NCBI GenBank assembly: GCA_041653875.1
Contig: JBAZEM010000015.1
Location: 5,588-69,587 of the forward strand
DNA: 64,000 nt
Source of the DNA: VSJD01 sp041653875
GTDB lineage: Bacteria > Verrucomicrobiota > Kiritimatiellia > JAAZAB01
Direction of reading: 5' to 3'
The first letter of the stretch is position 1. The number at the start of each line of letters is the position of its first letter. Positions 48,846 through 58,060 of this stretch are shown piece after piece. The notes below the pieces were generated by a model, which saw nothing but the letters and a program-made list of their open reading frames with translations, had not been told where the DNA came from and searched no databases. The translations under genes were made by a program, and so were the position numbers.

Positions 48846-51539
48846 ATGATATTCGTCATCGGGTCGTTTTTCTGGATTTTGGCCCTGGCCGCCGTGGCCC
48901 GGCTATTGTATGCCGGCCGCGCGGCGATACGGGCGCACCTCTGGCTGTGGGGCCTGCTGGTATTGATGGCCGTCGGCCTGCTGTTTCGTCCGCATGAGGA
49001 CATATTCGGCGGCGAGGATCCGGGGTCTTACCTGAATTCCGGCGTTTCCTACGGCCGGCAAGGCGACCTGTGTTATGTGGATCCCCTGCTTGCCCAAGTG
49101 CCGCCGGAAACACGGAGCGCCTTTTATTATGGACACGCCGGCTACGGAACCACCAAAGACGCCTGTTTGTGGGTGGTCAACAAGGACGCCGCCATCCTGG
49201 GACCTCATTTTCAGCCCGCTTATCCCCTGCTGATCAGCGTGGTCACACGGCTGGGCAACAATTCCTGGTCGCTTTATGTCGTCCCCTTGTTCGCCTTGTT
49301 CACGGGACTCGTCTTGATGACGCTGGCCTCCCGCCTGCTGGTCCACGCGCAAGCCGGATTGATCGCGTTCGGTTGTTATTTATTGAATCCCCTGACCTTG
49401 TGGCATGCCCGCTGCGCGCGCCCGGAGATCATCGCCGGATTCATGTTTTTCGCCGGACTGGCTTTGTTACTGTCGGCCTGGCAGGCGCGCGACCGGCGGC
49501 AATGGTGGGATATTCTACTCGGCGCGCTATGTATTGGCGCCGCGCCGTTCTTTCACATCACCGCCTGGTATCTGGTCATTCCGGCGGCCATCGCCGTTGG
49601 GTTTGCGATCCTGCGGGGCCGCGCGGACTTCCTTCTTTATCCGCCGATGGCGCTGGGGATGCTGTTATTGTTTTATGGTGAAACCAGGTACGTCACGGAT
49701 TATTATCGCGTTCAGCGGTTTTTCGAAGCCGCTTTCGATTACTGGCCTTTTTGGGCGCTGGGCCTTGCGGTTCTGGCGGGAACCAGTCTGGCCATGAATC
49801 GAAAGCGGAATGAAACCACGGCTGTGGGCAAGGCAGCCCATGGTGTTTCCGTATGGCTGGCGGCGACGCTGGCAACGGCCGGCGCACTGTTCATAGTCAA
49901 CGTACATTTCAACCGTGAAAGCATGGGCTCGTTTCCAATCCCGGGAAACATCGTCGCAAACTATAATGTTCTGACCGACTGGCAGACTTTCGCCAACATG
50001 GTTTCCATGCCGATGGCACTGCTTACCCTTGCCGGCTGGGCTGTCTGGCTGACCGGAGACCGGCTATGGCGTTCGGAGCGGATCGTGTTGGCGCTGACCG
50101 TATTGCCCGCGGTCGCCCTGGCCGGCACAATGCGGGATTTTATGATGACCCGCTACTTTCTTTTGGCGGTCGTTCCCATGTCGGCCCTGTGTTTGACGGC
50201 CGTGGCAACCCGCCTGCCGGAATGGCCGGGCCGGCCCTGGACCGCCTGGCTCGCTCCCGCCCTGGCGGCTCTCATCTGCCTGCTGGGCCTGACCCAGCGC
50301 GGACATCTGGTTGCCATGGTCGAACACCGCGGCTTCCTGCGTTTTCTGGCCCCGTTTGCCAGGACCATCCAGCAGGATCACGGCATTCTACTGGGCGAAT
50401 ATTCGCGCATCACGGCGCCCCTGGAACACATGTTCGGCGTTACCGCCCTGGGACTCGACAATGAACGCAAGAACGATTACAGCGCCGCGGAACGCGCCTG
50501 GGAAACGATTATGCGCGCCGCCCCGGATCGGCCGGCCTTTTTCACGACCCCCTTCCAAACGCCGCGGAGCGACCGTTTCGATTTCAGCCTGGTGAAGAAG
50601 GCGGTTTTCAAAGACCGAAAATTACAGCAAGCCTACAACGCTCTGCCGACGCGCATTCAGGAAATGCAGTTATCGCTGAGCCTCTATCGCATGGCGCTGA
50701 AAGACGGCGCGCGCCCGGCCATTTTATTAACCAACGCCATGACGCTCCCGCTGGAAAGCGGCAACATGGGCTTGCGCCATTTCGCCAACGTGCGCGTCGA
50801 TAAACCCGTCATGGAAGGCATAGCACTTTCGGCGGGCGAACAGGTCAGCCTGACGATTCCCGGCAATCTGGAATCCAATTTGAGCGAATTGTTTTTTGTG
50901 ATTTATTTTTCAGACCCCCACCCCATGTCGCCCGCGATAAACGCCGAGCGCGCCGCGCCGCCGGAGTGGGGCGGCGCCCAATTCCAGCGGCTGGACGACC
51001 GATGCTGGTTCTATGCCTGCCGGCCGACGATGACACCGGCATCGAATGCGCTTACGATCTCGGCGCGCTCGCCGCTTTTCATCGCCGCCGCGTTTTTGCA
51101 AACCGAAACGAACGTGGTCTCCATCTCCGCCGGGTTTTCCAAAAGCATGCGTCAGGAAGTTATGCCGCCGTTGAAAGGCCGCTGGGCGCGCGCGGATGCC
51201 GCCATCCTGACGCCGGCCACGGCGCCGGGATATATGTTTATGCTGGTGTTTGTCCCGGCGCCCGGCACGGATGCGGATGGCGCGCCACCGTCACTGACGC
51301 TTATTGATGAAGCCGGCCCATGGCAATCGTCCTTGTTTTTACGTCCCGGCGCCTGGCAATGGCAGATATTACCCCTGCCGCCCGGGAAAAACCGCGAGGC
51401 GTGGCTGCGCATTCAAGTCCGGCCGGCATGGAATCCTCACAAAGCCGGCTTTCCATCCGATCTGGGCGTCTTTTGCGGCAAGGTAATTGTGGCGCCGCGG
51501 GAAGAAATGCAGAATGTAGAATGCAGAATGCAGAAATAG
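48846..51539 (+). CDS. large GT-C-type membrane glycosyltransferase-like protein
   Basis: 897-residue protein. About twelve helices in residues 1-500 carry a GT-C-like acidic motif after the second helix (GGEDPGSYLNSGVSY); a soluble domain of about 390 residues follows. The acidic pair E-D fits polyprenyl-phosphate-sugar-dependent glycosyltransferases. Substrate and acceptor are unknown. The tail EEMQNVECRMQK is encoded by the word repeat GCAGAATGTAGAATGCAGAA, so the original stop was probably earlier. The start at 48846 gives a plausible first helix; no clear ribosome site is seen. Confidence 0.75.
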   Translation: MIFVIGSFFWILALAAVARLLYAGRAAIRAHLWLWGLLVLMAVGLLFRPHEDIFGGEDPGSYLNSGVSYGRQGDLCYVDPLLAQVPPETRSAFYYGHAGYGTTKDACLWVVNKDAAILGPHFQPAYPLLISVVTRLGNNSWSLYVVPLFALFTGLVLMTLASRLLVHAQAGLIAFGCYLLNPLTLWHARCARPEIIAGFMFFAGLALLLSAWQARDRRQWWDILLGALCIGAAPFFHITAWYLVIPAAIAVGFAILRGRADFLLYPPMALGMLLLFYGETRYVTDYYRVQRFFEAAFDYWPFWALGLAVLAGTSLAMNRKRNETTAVGKAAHGVSVWLAATLATAGALFIVNVHFNRESMGSFPIPGNIVANYNVLTDWQTFANMVSMPMALLTLAGWAVWLTGDRLWRSERIVLALTVLPAVALAGTMRDFMMTRYFLLAVVPMSALCLTAVATRLPEWPGRPWTAWLAPALAALICLLGLTQRGHLVAMVEHRGFLRFLAPFARTIQQDHGILLGEYSRITAPLEHMFGVTALGLDNERKNDYSAAERAWETIMRAAPDRPAFFTTPFQTPRSDRFDFSLVKKAVFKDRKLQQAYNALPTRIQEMQLSLSLYRMALKDGARPAILLTNAMTLPLESGNMGLRHFANVRVDKPVMEGIALSAGEQVSLTIPGNLESNLSELFFVIYFSDPHPMSPAINAERAAPPEWGGAQFQRLDDRCWFYACRPTMTPASNALTISARSPLFIAAAFLQTETNVVSISAGFSKSMRQEVMPPLKGRWARADAAILTPATAPGYMFMLVFVPAPGTDADGAPPSLTLIDEAGPWQSSLFLRPGAWQWQILPLPPGKNREAWLRIQVRPAWNPHKAGFPSDLGVFCGKVIVAPREEMQNVECRMQK

Positions 51540-51589
51540 GATGAGGATTGGATTCTTCACCGCGGATAACGCGGATGGCGCGGATATGA
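51507..51589. repeat. tandem word repeats (GCAGAATG, then GCGGATAAC)
   Basis: GCAGAATGTAGAATGCAGAA at 51509-51534 forms the end of the GT-C gene. It is followed by ACCGCGGATAACGCGGATGG at 51559-51578, a second, unrelated word. Confidence 0.75.
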
Positions 51590-51629
51590 GCACTTGAGGG
51601 TAATGCGGAGGTCCGCAACCCAAAGATTT

Positions 51630-51722
51630 TCAACTACGAAACACGCAAAACACACGAAAGATAATTACTCAGTATATTTTCTATATCCATTTCGTGTATT
51701 TCGTGTGTTTCGTAGTTAATCC
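51630..51722. repeat. facing word-repeat arms (ACGAAACAC type)
   Basis: AACTACGAAACACGCAAAAC at 51631-51650 faces its near-complement (GTGTATTTCGTGTGTTTCGT) at 51694-51713, with an AT-rich loop. It lies between the convergent GT-C gene and uxaE and could act as a bidirectional terminator. Confidence 0.8.
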
Positions 51723-51761
51723 TCTCTTACTCTTGCTATTACAACATATTGTTTTTTTGTC

Positions 51762-53012
51762 TCAGACGCCGAGAAACACCGGGCGGATGTGCCGATCCCA
51801 CAGGTTTTCCGCCACGTTCCTGGCGATCACCGGCTCGAAGCGCGCCAGCGCATCGAGATAATGCGCGCCCATTTCGGCGGCGATCTTGTAGCCGACGTGC
51901 AGGAGCTGACGGAAGTGCGGATTGTAATGCGGGCAACGTTCATCGTGCCGCAAGGTCGCGGCAAAACGCTCGCCGCTCCAAGCGCGCACCTCGGCTATCG
52001 CCGGCAGGCGATGGCGGTCGATATCGATGACCGTGGCATACGGACGGCATAGCTCATCGAAGCGCGCCAGCGCCCGTTCGTAAACATCCCCGGCCAGCGC
52101 CAGCCCATCGCCGCCGGCGGCCGCCAGGCCGATTAATTCCTCCAGCCAGGTGGTGCCCGCCGTTTTCAGGTGGAGCCCGGCGTCGAAGCGCTTCAAGGCG
52201 CGGTGCATGGGGGCATATAACGAAAATTTATCGCTCCCGGAATGGACACTGAGCTTCAAGGACGCCGGCAGGCCCAACTGCTCGCGCGCATAGCGCACCA
52301 CGGCCAAATCCATTTCGAATTCGCGCATAAACTGCGCCACGTCGCCGACATAATCCACGCCCTTGTTGAAACGCCCCGTGAATTTCGGCGCCAAGGTCCG
52401 CACCGGCACGCGCTCGGCCGCCAGCGCGGCCAGGATCAGCAGAAGTTCCGACGGCGACTGGGGTGTATCGCATTCGTCCATGGAGACCTCGGCCACAAAG
52501 GCGGACGTCCCTTTGGCGGAGGCAATCTGCCGGTAAAGACGGGCGGCCTCCTTCACCGCGGCCAAGTATGTGTTGCCGACCTGTTCGAGTTGGGCCGCCG
52601 TGACGTCCATATTTGCGTCGAGGCCGGGAATGTTCAGCCGGCCGACAAAGCGGCGCTGGCCTTTAATAAAGGCGGCCAGATCCGCCGGGTCCGGCGGTTG
52701 CCCGATGGATTCGGCCACATCCAGCGTAAAAAAATCGCAGGCCTCAATAAAGGCGCCCACGTTTTTCGGGCCGATATGGTCGGCATCCACAAAATACGCC
52801 CCCCCCCAATTCCGGGCGCGCACCGCCCGATCGGCGGAGCGGCGCGTATCGGCCGGCGTCGTGCCGATGATCTGATGCTCCCGATTCGACTTGTTCCATA
52901 CCGGCGTGATCGTAACGCCGGCCGCCTGCGCCCGCAAAAGGGCATCCAACTGGGCCGCTCCCTGCCGCCCAAACCGGTCGCCGATGCCAATGGAATATTT
53001 CGTTAAAGTCAT
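51762..53012 (-). CDS. uxaE: tagaturonate epimerase (UxaE family)
   Basis: Interconverts D-tagaturonate and D-fructuronate in hexuronate breakdown, replacing part of the classical uxuB/uxaB route. The 416-residue protein has the family stretches YSIGIGDRFGRQGAAQL, VWNKSNREHQIIGT, YFVDADHIGPKNV, APKFTGRFNKGVDYVGD, KLSVHSGSDKFSLY and HVGYKIAAEMGAHYL. AAGGAA lies about 9 bases before the ATG. Other uronate genes are absent from the window. Confidence 0.92.
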   Translation of the reverse strand: MTLTKYSIGIGDRFGRQGAAQLDALLRAQAAGVTITPVWNKSNREHQIIGTTPADTRRSADRAVRARNWGGAYFVDADHIGPKNVGAFIEACDFFTLDVAESIGQPPDPADLAAFIKGQRRFVGRLNIPGLDANMDVTAAQLEQVGNTYLAAVKEAARLYRQIASAKGTSAFVAEVSMDECDTPQSPSELLLILAALAAERVPVRTLAPKFTGRFNKGVDYVGDVAQFMREFEMDLAVVRYAREQLGLPASLKLSVHSGSDKFSLYAPMHRALKRFDAGLHLKTAGTTWLEELIGLAAAGGDGLALAGDVYERALARFDELCRPYATVIDIDRHRLPAIAEVRAWSGERFAATLRHDERCPHYNPHFRQLLHVGYKIAAEMGAHYLDALARFEPVIARNVAENLWDRHIRPVFLGV

Positions 53013-53415
53013 GGATGATTTCCTTCCGTAATCTTCGACAAATGTGCTGCGCTGTAGTTTTTAGCGCTTTTCCGCGGATTAAACAAGCCATCATCGCGTT
53101 TCCAGAATCATTGCCTAAGGATGCGCCATCTTGCCAAGAACCCAGCGTGAACCACGCGCCCGTACGGCGACGGGGCCCGTCGCCCTCCATGAACCATTAT
53201 CGAGATTCACGCGATGATCCTCCTGGAGGGCGGGCGGCCTCGACCGCCGTGCGGGCACAGGGCGAAAAGCGCGTTCGTAAAACAGTCCGCCGGTCTTAGG
53301 CGAGGATCAGGGGCGCTTGTTCGTCATGACACGGGTGTAAGACAGATTTCTTCTTGTGGGAGGGGCGCTACGCGCCGCGACCGCCGCCGCACCCCGCTAT
53401 GAGCGGGGCAAGCAA

Positions 53416-53533
53416 CCTGTGGCGGAAAGTCGAAGAATCTACAGCATAACGTGTTACGCACGAATTGAGATCCCTCGACTTCGCTCGGGATGACATATTG
53501 ACTGACGACAAAACGCCATAATGAGAATTGCTG
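53416..53533. repeat. 118-bp dispersed repeat, copy 2
   Basis: Partner of 19460-19577, same orientation, about eight differences and no gaps. Confidence 0.8.
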
Positions 53534-53611
53534 ACGCGATCGCGAAAAAATTTGATGGCGCCGGGCCCACAGCATCTTTGCAGGCCGGGCCCCCTGACCC
53601 GGCGGGATTGT

Positions 53612-53775
53612 CCGTACCATGCCGTTCTATCGAACGGCCGCTACACTGTTTTGGTGTAGCTGCGGTTCGACAGAACCGCTGTGGCTATTTGGTGTAGTCC
53701 GCACCATGCCGTTCTATCGAACGGCCGCTACACTGCTTTCGTGTAGCTGCGGTTCGACAGAACCGCTGTGGCTTG
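53612..53775. repeat. composite palindrome in two tandem copies (GCCGTTC/GCGGTTC family)
   Basis: Each 86-base unit has GCCGTTCTATCGAACGGC, then GCTACAC...GTGTAGC, then GCGGTTCGACAGAACCGC: three nested or serial hairpins. The units start at about 53619 and 53706 and differ by a few bases. The family includes the insertions in larC and in the integrase pseudogene. Confidence 0.85.
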
Positions 53776-53805
53776 TCGCGCCGCAGGCGGAGCAGCAGGC
53801 GGACG

Positions 53806-53877
53806 TGGGCGATACAGGACTCGAACCTGTAACATCTACCGTGTAAAGGTAGCGCTCTACCATTGAGCTAATCGCCC
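53806..53877 (-). tRNA. tRNA-Val (TAC)
   Basis: 72-base cloverleaf with acceptor GGGCGAT/ATCGCCC, anticodon stem CTACC/GGTAG around TTTACAC (TAC), and T-arm ACAGG-TTCGAGT-CCTGT. The discriminator is A and CCA is not encoded. No palindromic insert is present here, although a composite palindrome lies 30 bases beyond its 3' end. Confidence 0.95.
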
Positions 53878-54124
53878 GTTGCCGCGTGCCTGACACTCTA
53901 TCGCCGGATAACGACAAGTCAAGAAAGACCGACGACGGCAGACCGTAGGCCGTGTGATTGCAGGCTGTAAACAGCAAAACCGCACACTTCACAAAAATGC
54001 GTCTGTTTTTTTGGCCCACAATCCCCGCCGCTTTGCGCTATCCTCTTTGTTTTAGATTCAGTCTACGGACTACAGCCTGCTTCAACCTTGCAGACCCGCA
54101 CCCCGGATGATATGGTTATGCGTT

Positions 54125-54718
54125 ATGACGACGACACCAACGGCTCTCGCGGTGCTGGGTTCCGGGCGCGGCTCCAATTTCCAGTCGATGGCCGAGGCCA
54201 TCGACGCCGGCCGGCTGGATGCCAAGATTGTCTGCGTGCTCTCCAATGTCAAGGATGCCTTTATCCTTGAGCGCGCCCGGCAAATGCGTATCCCGGCCGA
54301 ATACATCGACCCCGCCCCTTTCCGAACCAAGCTGGACGGAGCGGCCGAACAACAGACCATTGACCGCCTGCGTCATTATGGCGCCGAACTGGTCGTGCTG
54401 GCCGGGTTCATGATGATCGTCAAACCGCGCCTGTTGCAGGCTTTCGCGGGGCGAATCGTAAACATTCACCCGTCGCTCCTGCCGTCCTTCCCGGGTCTGG
54501 AAGCCTGGAAGCAGGCCCTGGCCTATGGCGTCAAAGTCACAGGCTGTACGGTGCATTATGTGGACGAGGGCACGGATACCGGCCCGATTATTCTCCAGCG
54601 GACCGTGCCCGTGCTGGAGGGGGACACCGCGGAATCCCTCCACGCGCGCATCCAGGAGCAGGAACACCTCGCCTACCCCGCCGCGATCCGGCAGGTCATC
54701 GCATCGATCCGCGCGTGA
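54125..54718 (+). CDS. purN: phosphoribosylglycinamide formyltransferase
   Basis: Formyl-THF-dependent step of purine synthesis. The 197-residue protein has VLGSGRGSNFQSMAEAI (phosphate binding), VLAGFMMIVKPRLL, the catalytic NIHPSLLPSFPG with Asn/His, and YVDEGTDTGPIILQ with the catalytic Asp. Length is normal. The ATG at 54125 gives the standard short N-terminus before LGSGRGSN. It precedes hisG, but hisG has its own promoter. Confidence 0.95.
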   Translation: MTTTPTALAVLGSGRGSNFQSMAEAIDAGRLDAKIVCVLSNVKDAFILERARQMRIPAEYIDPAPFRTKLDGAAEQQTIDRLRHYGAELVVLAGFMMIVKPRLLQAFAGRIVNIHPSLLPSFPGLEAWKQALAYGVKVTGCTVHYVDEGTDTGPIILQRTVPVLEGDTAESLHARIQEQEHLAYPAAIRQVIASIRA

Positions 54719-54750
54719 CGGCGCGCGGATTAGGGCGATCGCTTTCGGTA

Positions 54751-54778
54751 TGGACAAGACGTTGGCGCGCGATATAAT
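54751..54778 (+). promoter_or_regulatory. putative hisG promoter
   Basis: TGGACA at 54751-54756, 16-base spacer, perfect TATAAT at 54773-54778, leaving a leader of about 32 bases. Confidence 0.6.
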
Positions 54779-54816
54779 GCGTGCTATTTTACAAGCGCCG
54801 TAAATGGAACACCATC

Positions 54817-55689
54817 ATGAATAAATTAGTCTTGGGTTTGCCAAAAGGCAGTTTGCAGGAAGCCACCTTTCTGCTCATGAAAAAAGCCGGTTTCTCGGTC
54901 GCAGTCGGCTCGCGTTCCTATATTCCGAACATCGACGACCCGAACCTTGAAGCGCGCCTCATCCGCGCGCAGGAGATCAGCCGCTACGTCGAGCACGGAC
55001 TCCTGGATGCCGGGATCACGGGCTACGACTGGATCATGGAGAACGATTCCAAGGTCGTTGAAATCGCCGACCTGATCTACGCCAAGCAGGGGTTGCGCCC
55101 CGTGCGCTGGGTCGTGGCCGTTCCCAACGATTCCCCCATTCGCGCGATAGCCGACCTGCAAGGCAAACGGATTGCCACCGAGGCCGTCGGTCTGACACGC
55201 CGTTTCCTTGAAAAGCGGGGTGTGCGCGCCGAGATCGAATTTTCCTGGGGCGCCACGGAAGTCAAGGCCCCCGAGTTGGTGGACGCCATTGTGGAATTGA
55301 CTGAAACCGGCTCCTCGCTGCGGGCCAATAATCTGCGCATCGTCGAGACCGTGCTGGAATCCACGACCAAATTTATCGCCAACAAGGCGGCCTGGAAAAA
55401 CACCTGGAAGCGGGAAAAAATCGAGCAAATCGCCCTGCTGTTGAAGGGCGCCCTGATGGCGGAGACGCGCGTGCTCTTGAAGATGAATGCGCGGCGCAAA
55501 GCCGTCCGGGCCATCGTCAAGGTTCTGCCGGCCCTGCACGCGCCCACCATCAATCAACTCAGCGCGACGGGGTGGATCGCGATCGAATCGGTGGTTGAGG
55601 AAAAGGTCGTGCGGGAGATAATGCCGCGCCTGAAAGCCGCCGGCGCGGAAGGGATTATCGAAATTCCACTTAATAAAATCGTTGCGTAA
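54817..55689 (+). CDS. hisG: ATP phosphoribosyltransferase, long form
   Basis: First, feedback-controlled step of histidine synthesis. The 290-residue protein has catalytic domains (LVLGLPKGSLQEAT, DAGITGYDWI, ATEAVGLTRRFLEKRG, ELTETGSSLRANNLRIVE) and the C-terminal ACT-like regulatory domain of the long (HisZ-independent) form. The ATG at 54817 has only a weak ribosome site. The small basic protein gene follows 18 bases later. Confidence 0.95.
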   Translation: MNKLVLGLPKGSLQEATFLLMKKAGFSVAVGSRSYIPNIDDPNLEARLIRAQEISRYVEHGLLDAGITGYDWIMENDSKVVEIADLIYAKQGLRPVRWVVAVPNDSPIRAIADLQGKRIATEAVGLTRRFLEKRGVRAEIEFSWGATEVKAPELVDAIVELTETGSSLRANNLRIVETVLESTTKFIANKAAWKNTWKREKIEQIALLLKGALMAETRVLLKMNARRKAVRAIVKVLPALHAPTINQLSATGWIAIESVVEEKVVREIMPRLKAAGAEGIIEIPLNKIVA

Positions 55690-55707
55690 AAAAGAAAGGA
55701 AGAATCC

Positions 55708-55803
55708 ATGGGCTCACTGAAAAAATGGCGCGCCAAGAAAATGTCCAAACACAAACGCCGCAAGCGATTGAAAGCCAATCGCCATAAAAACATCAACAAA
55801 TAA
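55708..55803 (+). CDS. 31-residue COX24/AURKAIP1-type basic protein
   Basis: MGSLKKWRAKKMSKHKRRKR followed by LKANRHKNINK. This very basic, tiny protein matches the AURKAIP1/COX24 domain family, a small-ribosomal-subunit-associated peptide found in several phyla including PVC bacteria. AAAGGAAG lies 6 bases before the ATG. Its position right after hisG suggests cotranscription. Confidence 0.85.
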   Translation: MGSLKKWRAKKMSKHKRRKRLKANRHKNINK

Positions 55804-55825
55804 AATCCGCCGGTGGATTCCGAGT

Positions 55826-55862
55826 TGTCCATCGTCTGTCGTCCGGTGTCTGTCGTCCGTCC
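55826..55862. repeat. tandem word repeat (CGTCTGTCGTCC type)
   Basis: TCCATCGTCTGTCGTCCGGT and TGTCTGTCGTCCGTCC, of the same word type as 48519-48704. It overlaps what should be the start of the TPR lipoprotein gene. Confidence 0.7.
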
Positions 55863-55963
55863 TGCTGGGCGCCGGGCTTTGTTTTTCCGCCGGTTGTCAG
55901 AGCCTCGGCGTCGGTGATTCCGGCCTTTCCCCGGCAAGCACGCGCGTCGTCCTTCCGGCTGAC

Positions 55964-57865
55964 TTGGCGCTAAGCGCGGAACATGCGGCCATGGCCGGGG
56001 CCCTGGCCGATTTCAGCATGGGAATTCTGCGGGAAGGATTCGCGAACGGAGCGGCCATAGATAGTTACCGCCGCGCACTGGAAGAGAAACCGGATTACGC
56101 CGCCCTTTATGTGCGCGCGGCGGTGCTTTATATCAAACAGGGGCAAAATGACCGAGCCATTGCCGTCATGGAGGATGCCTGCCGGCACAATCCTCGTTCG
56201 GTGGAAGCTCATCTTTACCTGGCCCAGGTTTACCAGGCGCTGAACCGGCCGGCGGAGGCTGTCAAGGCCGCCCAGCGGGCCATCGATCTCGAACCCGCCA
56301 ACGCCAAGGGCTATATCCAGTTGGCCTATCTTTATCTCGCGGCGCGCGACGAAGTCCGCGCGCGCGCCGTGCTCGAAACGGCGCGCAAAAAAGCCGCCGA
56401 CAAACTGCCGGTTCTTCGATTAATGGGCGACATGTGCGCGCAAAAAATCGCGAATGCGCCGGCCATCCCCTCCCCCGACGGCGCCAAGGCGATATCCTAT
56501 TACGAAGAAGCCGCCGATCTTCCACCGGACGAGGCCTCCCTGCAATACCAGGAACGCTTGGGCGACCTGTACCTGATTAACCGGCAAACGGATAAAGCCC
56601 TGGCGGTCTTCCAAAAATTAACGACCCGCTTGCCGGACTCCATTCAACTGCAGAAGAAACTGGCCATGTGTTACATGGCGCTCGGCCAAAAGGAAAAAGC
56701 GGTTGAAACGCTGAAAGTGGTGATCGGACGGGAGCCCGAAAATTCACAAGTCCAATTTTATCTGGGCGAACTTTACGAAACGTTGGGAAACACCAACGCG
56801 GCCCTGGCCAGTTTTTGCTCCGCCGTGGATACCAATCCAACCGCTTCGGCCCCCTATTTGAAACTGGCGTTTTATTACATGCAGACGGCGCCGGCCAAAG
56901 CCGGCCAGACCCTGCAAAACGGGCTGAAACGGTTCCCGGAAGATAAAAAATTGATTGAGATGCTGACCGCGTATTATCTGCGGAACCAACAGCCGCTGGA
57001 GGCGCTCGATAGTTTTGTGCGCCTGCAGAACCTGCTTTTGCGCGACAACGAACGCTTCCCGGATTCCCGGCACTTCCTGAATTTCGGGGAGATTGCCCAG
57101 CGAAACCGAATGTATGCCACCGCCATCGCCTTGTACGAAAAGGGGCTGGAGCAGAACCCGGGTCTGCGCGAAGCCTACATCCGCATAGCTTTTCTTTACA
57201 TCGGCATGCACGACCTGGATGAAGCCTTGAATGTAATGGACGAGGCGGTGCTTGCAAATCCCGAAGATCCCGTAAGCTGGTATTACTTTGGACTGCTGAA
57301 CAGCCGGGCCCAAATCTACCCTGCGGCCGTCAGCGCCTACGAACGGGTTGCGACGCTGGCCGCGCGATCGCCCGGGTCCGGCTTGTTGCCGGACAGCATG
57401 TTCTATTTCAATTACGGCGCGGCCTGCGAGCGCGCCGGCCAATTCGAGCGGGCCGAAAACCTGCTCCAGCGCGCAATACGGTTGGACACCGAAAACGCCG
57501 AAGCGTTCAATTACATGGCTTACATGTGGGCCGAAAAAGGCGTCCACCTCGATCAGGCCCTGGAATATATCCGGCAGGCCTTGGATTGCGATCCGGACAA
57601 CGGCGCCTTCCTCGACACACTCGGGTGGATCAGGTATAAACAGGGCCGGATTGCGGAAGCCCTGGACTGCCTGCAGTCCGCTTATTATTTTATGCCGGAT
57701 GACCCGACGATCATGGAGCACCTGGGCGACGTCTGGTCCGCGCTGCGCAACGAAACCCAGGCCCTGACGTGGTGGGAACGAAGTTATCGCATCGACGCCA
57801 ACAATAAGAAGTTGGCGGAAAAACTGCGCAAGCACGGGGGGGACGCCCTGCGCCTGACGCCATGA
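55964..57865 (+). CDS. TPR-repeat lipoprotein, true start uncertain
   Basis: At least 633 residues with about twelve tetratricopeptide repeats, for example DYAALYVRAAVLYIKQGQND and AEAFNYMAYMWAEKGVHLDQ, probably an envelope scaffold. The TTG at 55964 is the first ordinary start codon in frame. The same frame is open upstream and reads LLGAGLCFSAGCQSLG (55862-55909), a lipoprotein signal with lipobox SAGC. No ATG/GTG/TTG precedes that signal; CTG at 55859-55862 or a sequence change in the word repeat just upstream are possible explanations. Confidence 0.75.
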   Translation: MALSAEHAAMAGALADFSMGILREGFANGAAIDSYRRALEEKPDYAALYVRAAVLYIKQGQNDRAIAVMEDACRHNPRSVEAHLYLAQVYQALNRPAEAVKAAQRAIDLEPANAKGYIQLAYLYLAARDEVRARAVLETARKKAADKLPVLRLMGDMCAQKIANAPAIPSPDGAKAISYYEEAADLPPDEASLQYQERLGDLYLINRQTDKALAVFQKLTTRLPDSIQLQKKLAMCYMALGQKEKAVETLKVVIGREPENSQVQFYLGELYETLGNTNAALASFCSAVDTNPTASAPYLKLAFYYMQTAPAKAGQTLQNGLKRFPEDKKLIEMLTAYYLRNQQPLEALDSFVRLQNLLLRDNERFPDSRHFLNFGEIAQRNRMYATAIALYEKGLEQNPGLREAYIRIAFLYIGMHDLDEALNVMDEAVLANPEDPVSWYYFGLLNSRAQIYPAAVSAYERVATLAARSPGSGLLPDSMFYFNYGAACERAGQFERAENLLQRAIRLDTENAEAFNYMAYMWAEKGVHLDQALEYIRQALDCDPDNGAFLDTLGWIRYKQGRIAEALDCLQSAYYFMPDDPTIMEHLGDVWSALRNETQALTWWERSYRIDANNKKLAEKLRKHGGDALRLTP

Positions 57866-57898
57866 TTCCGGTCATAAGCGAGGATTCTTTACCAGGGA

Positions 57899-58024
57899 TT
57901 CACCACAGAGACACAGAGGCACGGAGAAAGACGCCGTCTCCTTAATCTCCTTCCCGCTCCACACAACGATCGGTCGGAAGAGAACACGTGCGGAGAAGTC
58001 TCTCTGTGCCTCTGTGGTGAGGTT
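57899..58024. repeat. facing word-repeat arms (ACACAGAGGCAC type)
   Basis: TTCACCACAGAGACACAGAG at 57899-57918 faces the inverse (CTCTCTGTGCCTCTGTGGTG) at 58000-58019. It lies between the convergent TPR and GNAT genes and could terminate both. Confidence 0.8.
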
Positions 58025-58060
58025 TGTTTTGTTTAGGTTGAGGGCATCGTCCGCGTATCG

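Larger units (their letters stand above)
53013..53805. other. 790-base intergenic region of repeats
   Basis: No gene is supported. It holds the 118-base dispersed repeat copy 2 (53416-53533), a GC-rich hairpin series (GGGCCC, CCGGGCC near 53565-53605) and a doubled composite palindrome (53612-53775), and leads into tRNA-Val. Confidence 0.65.
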
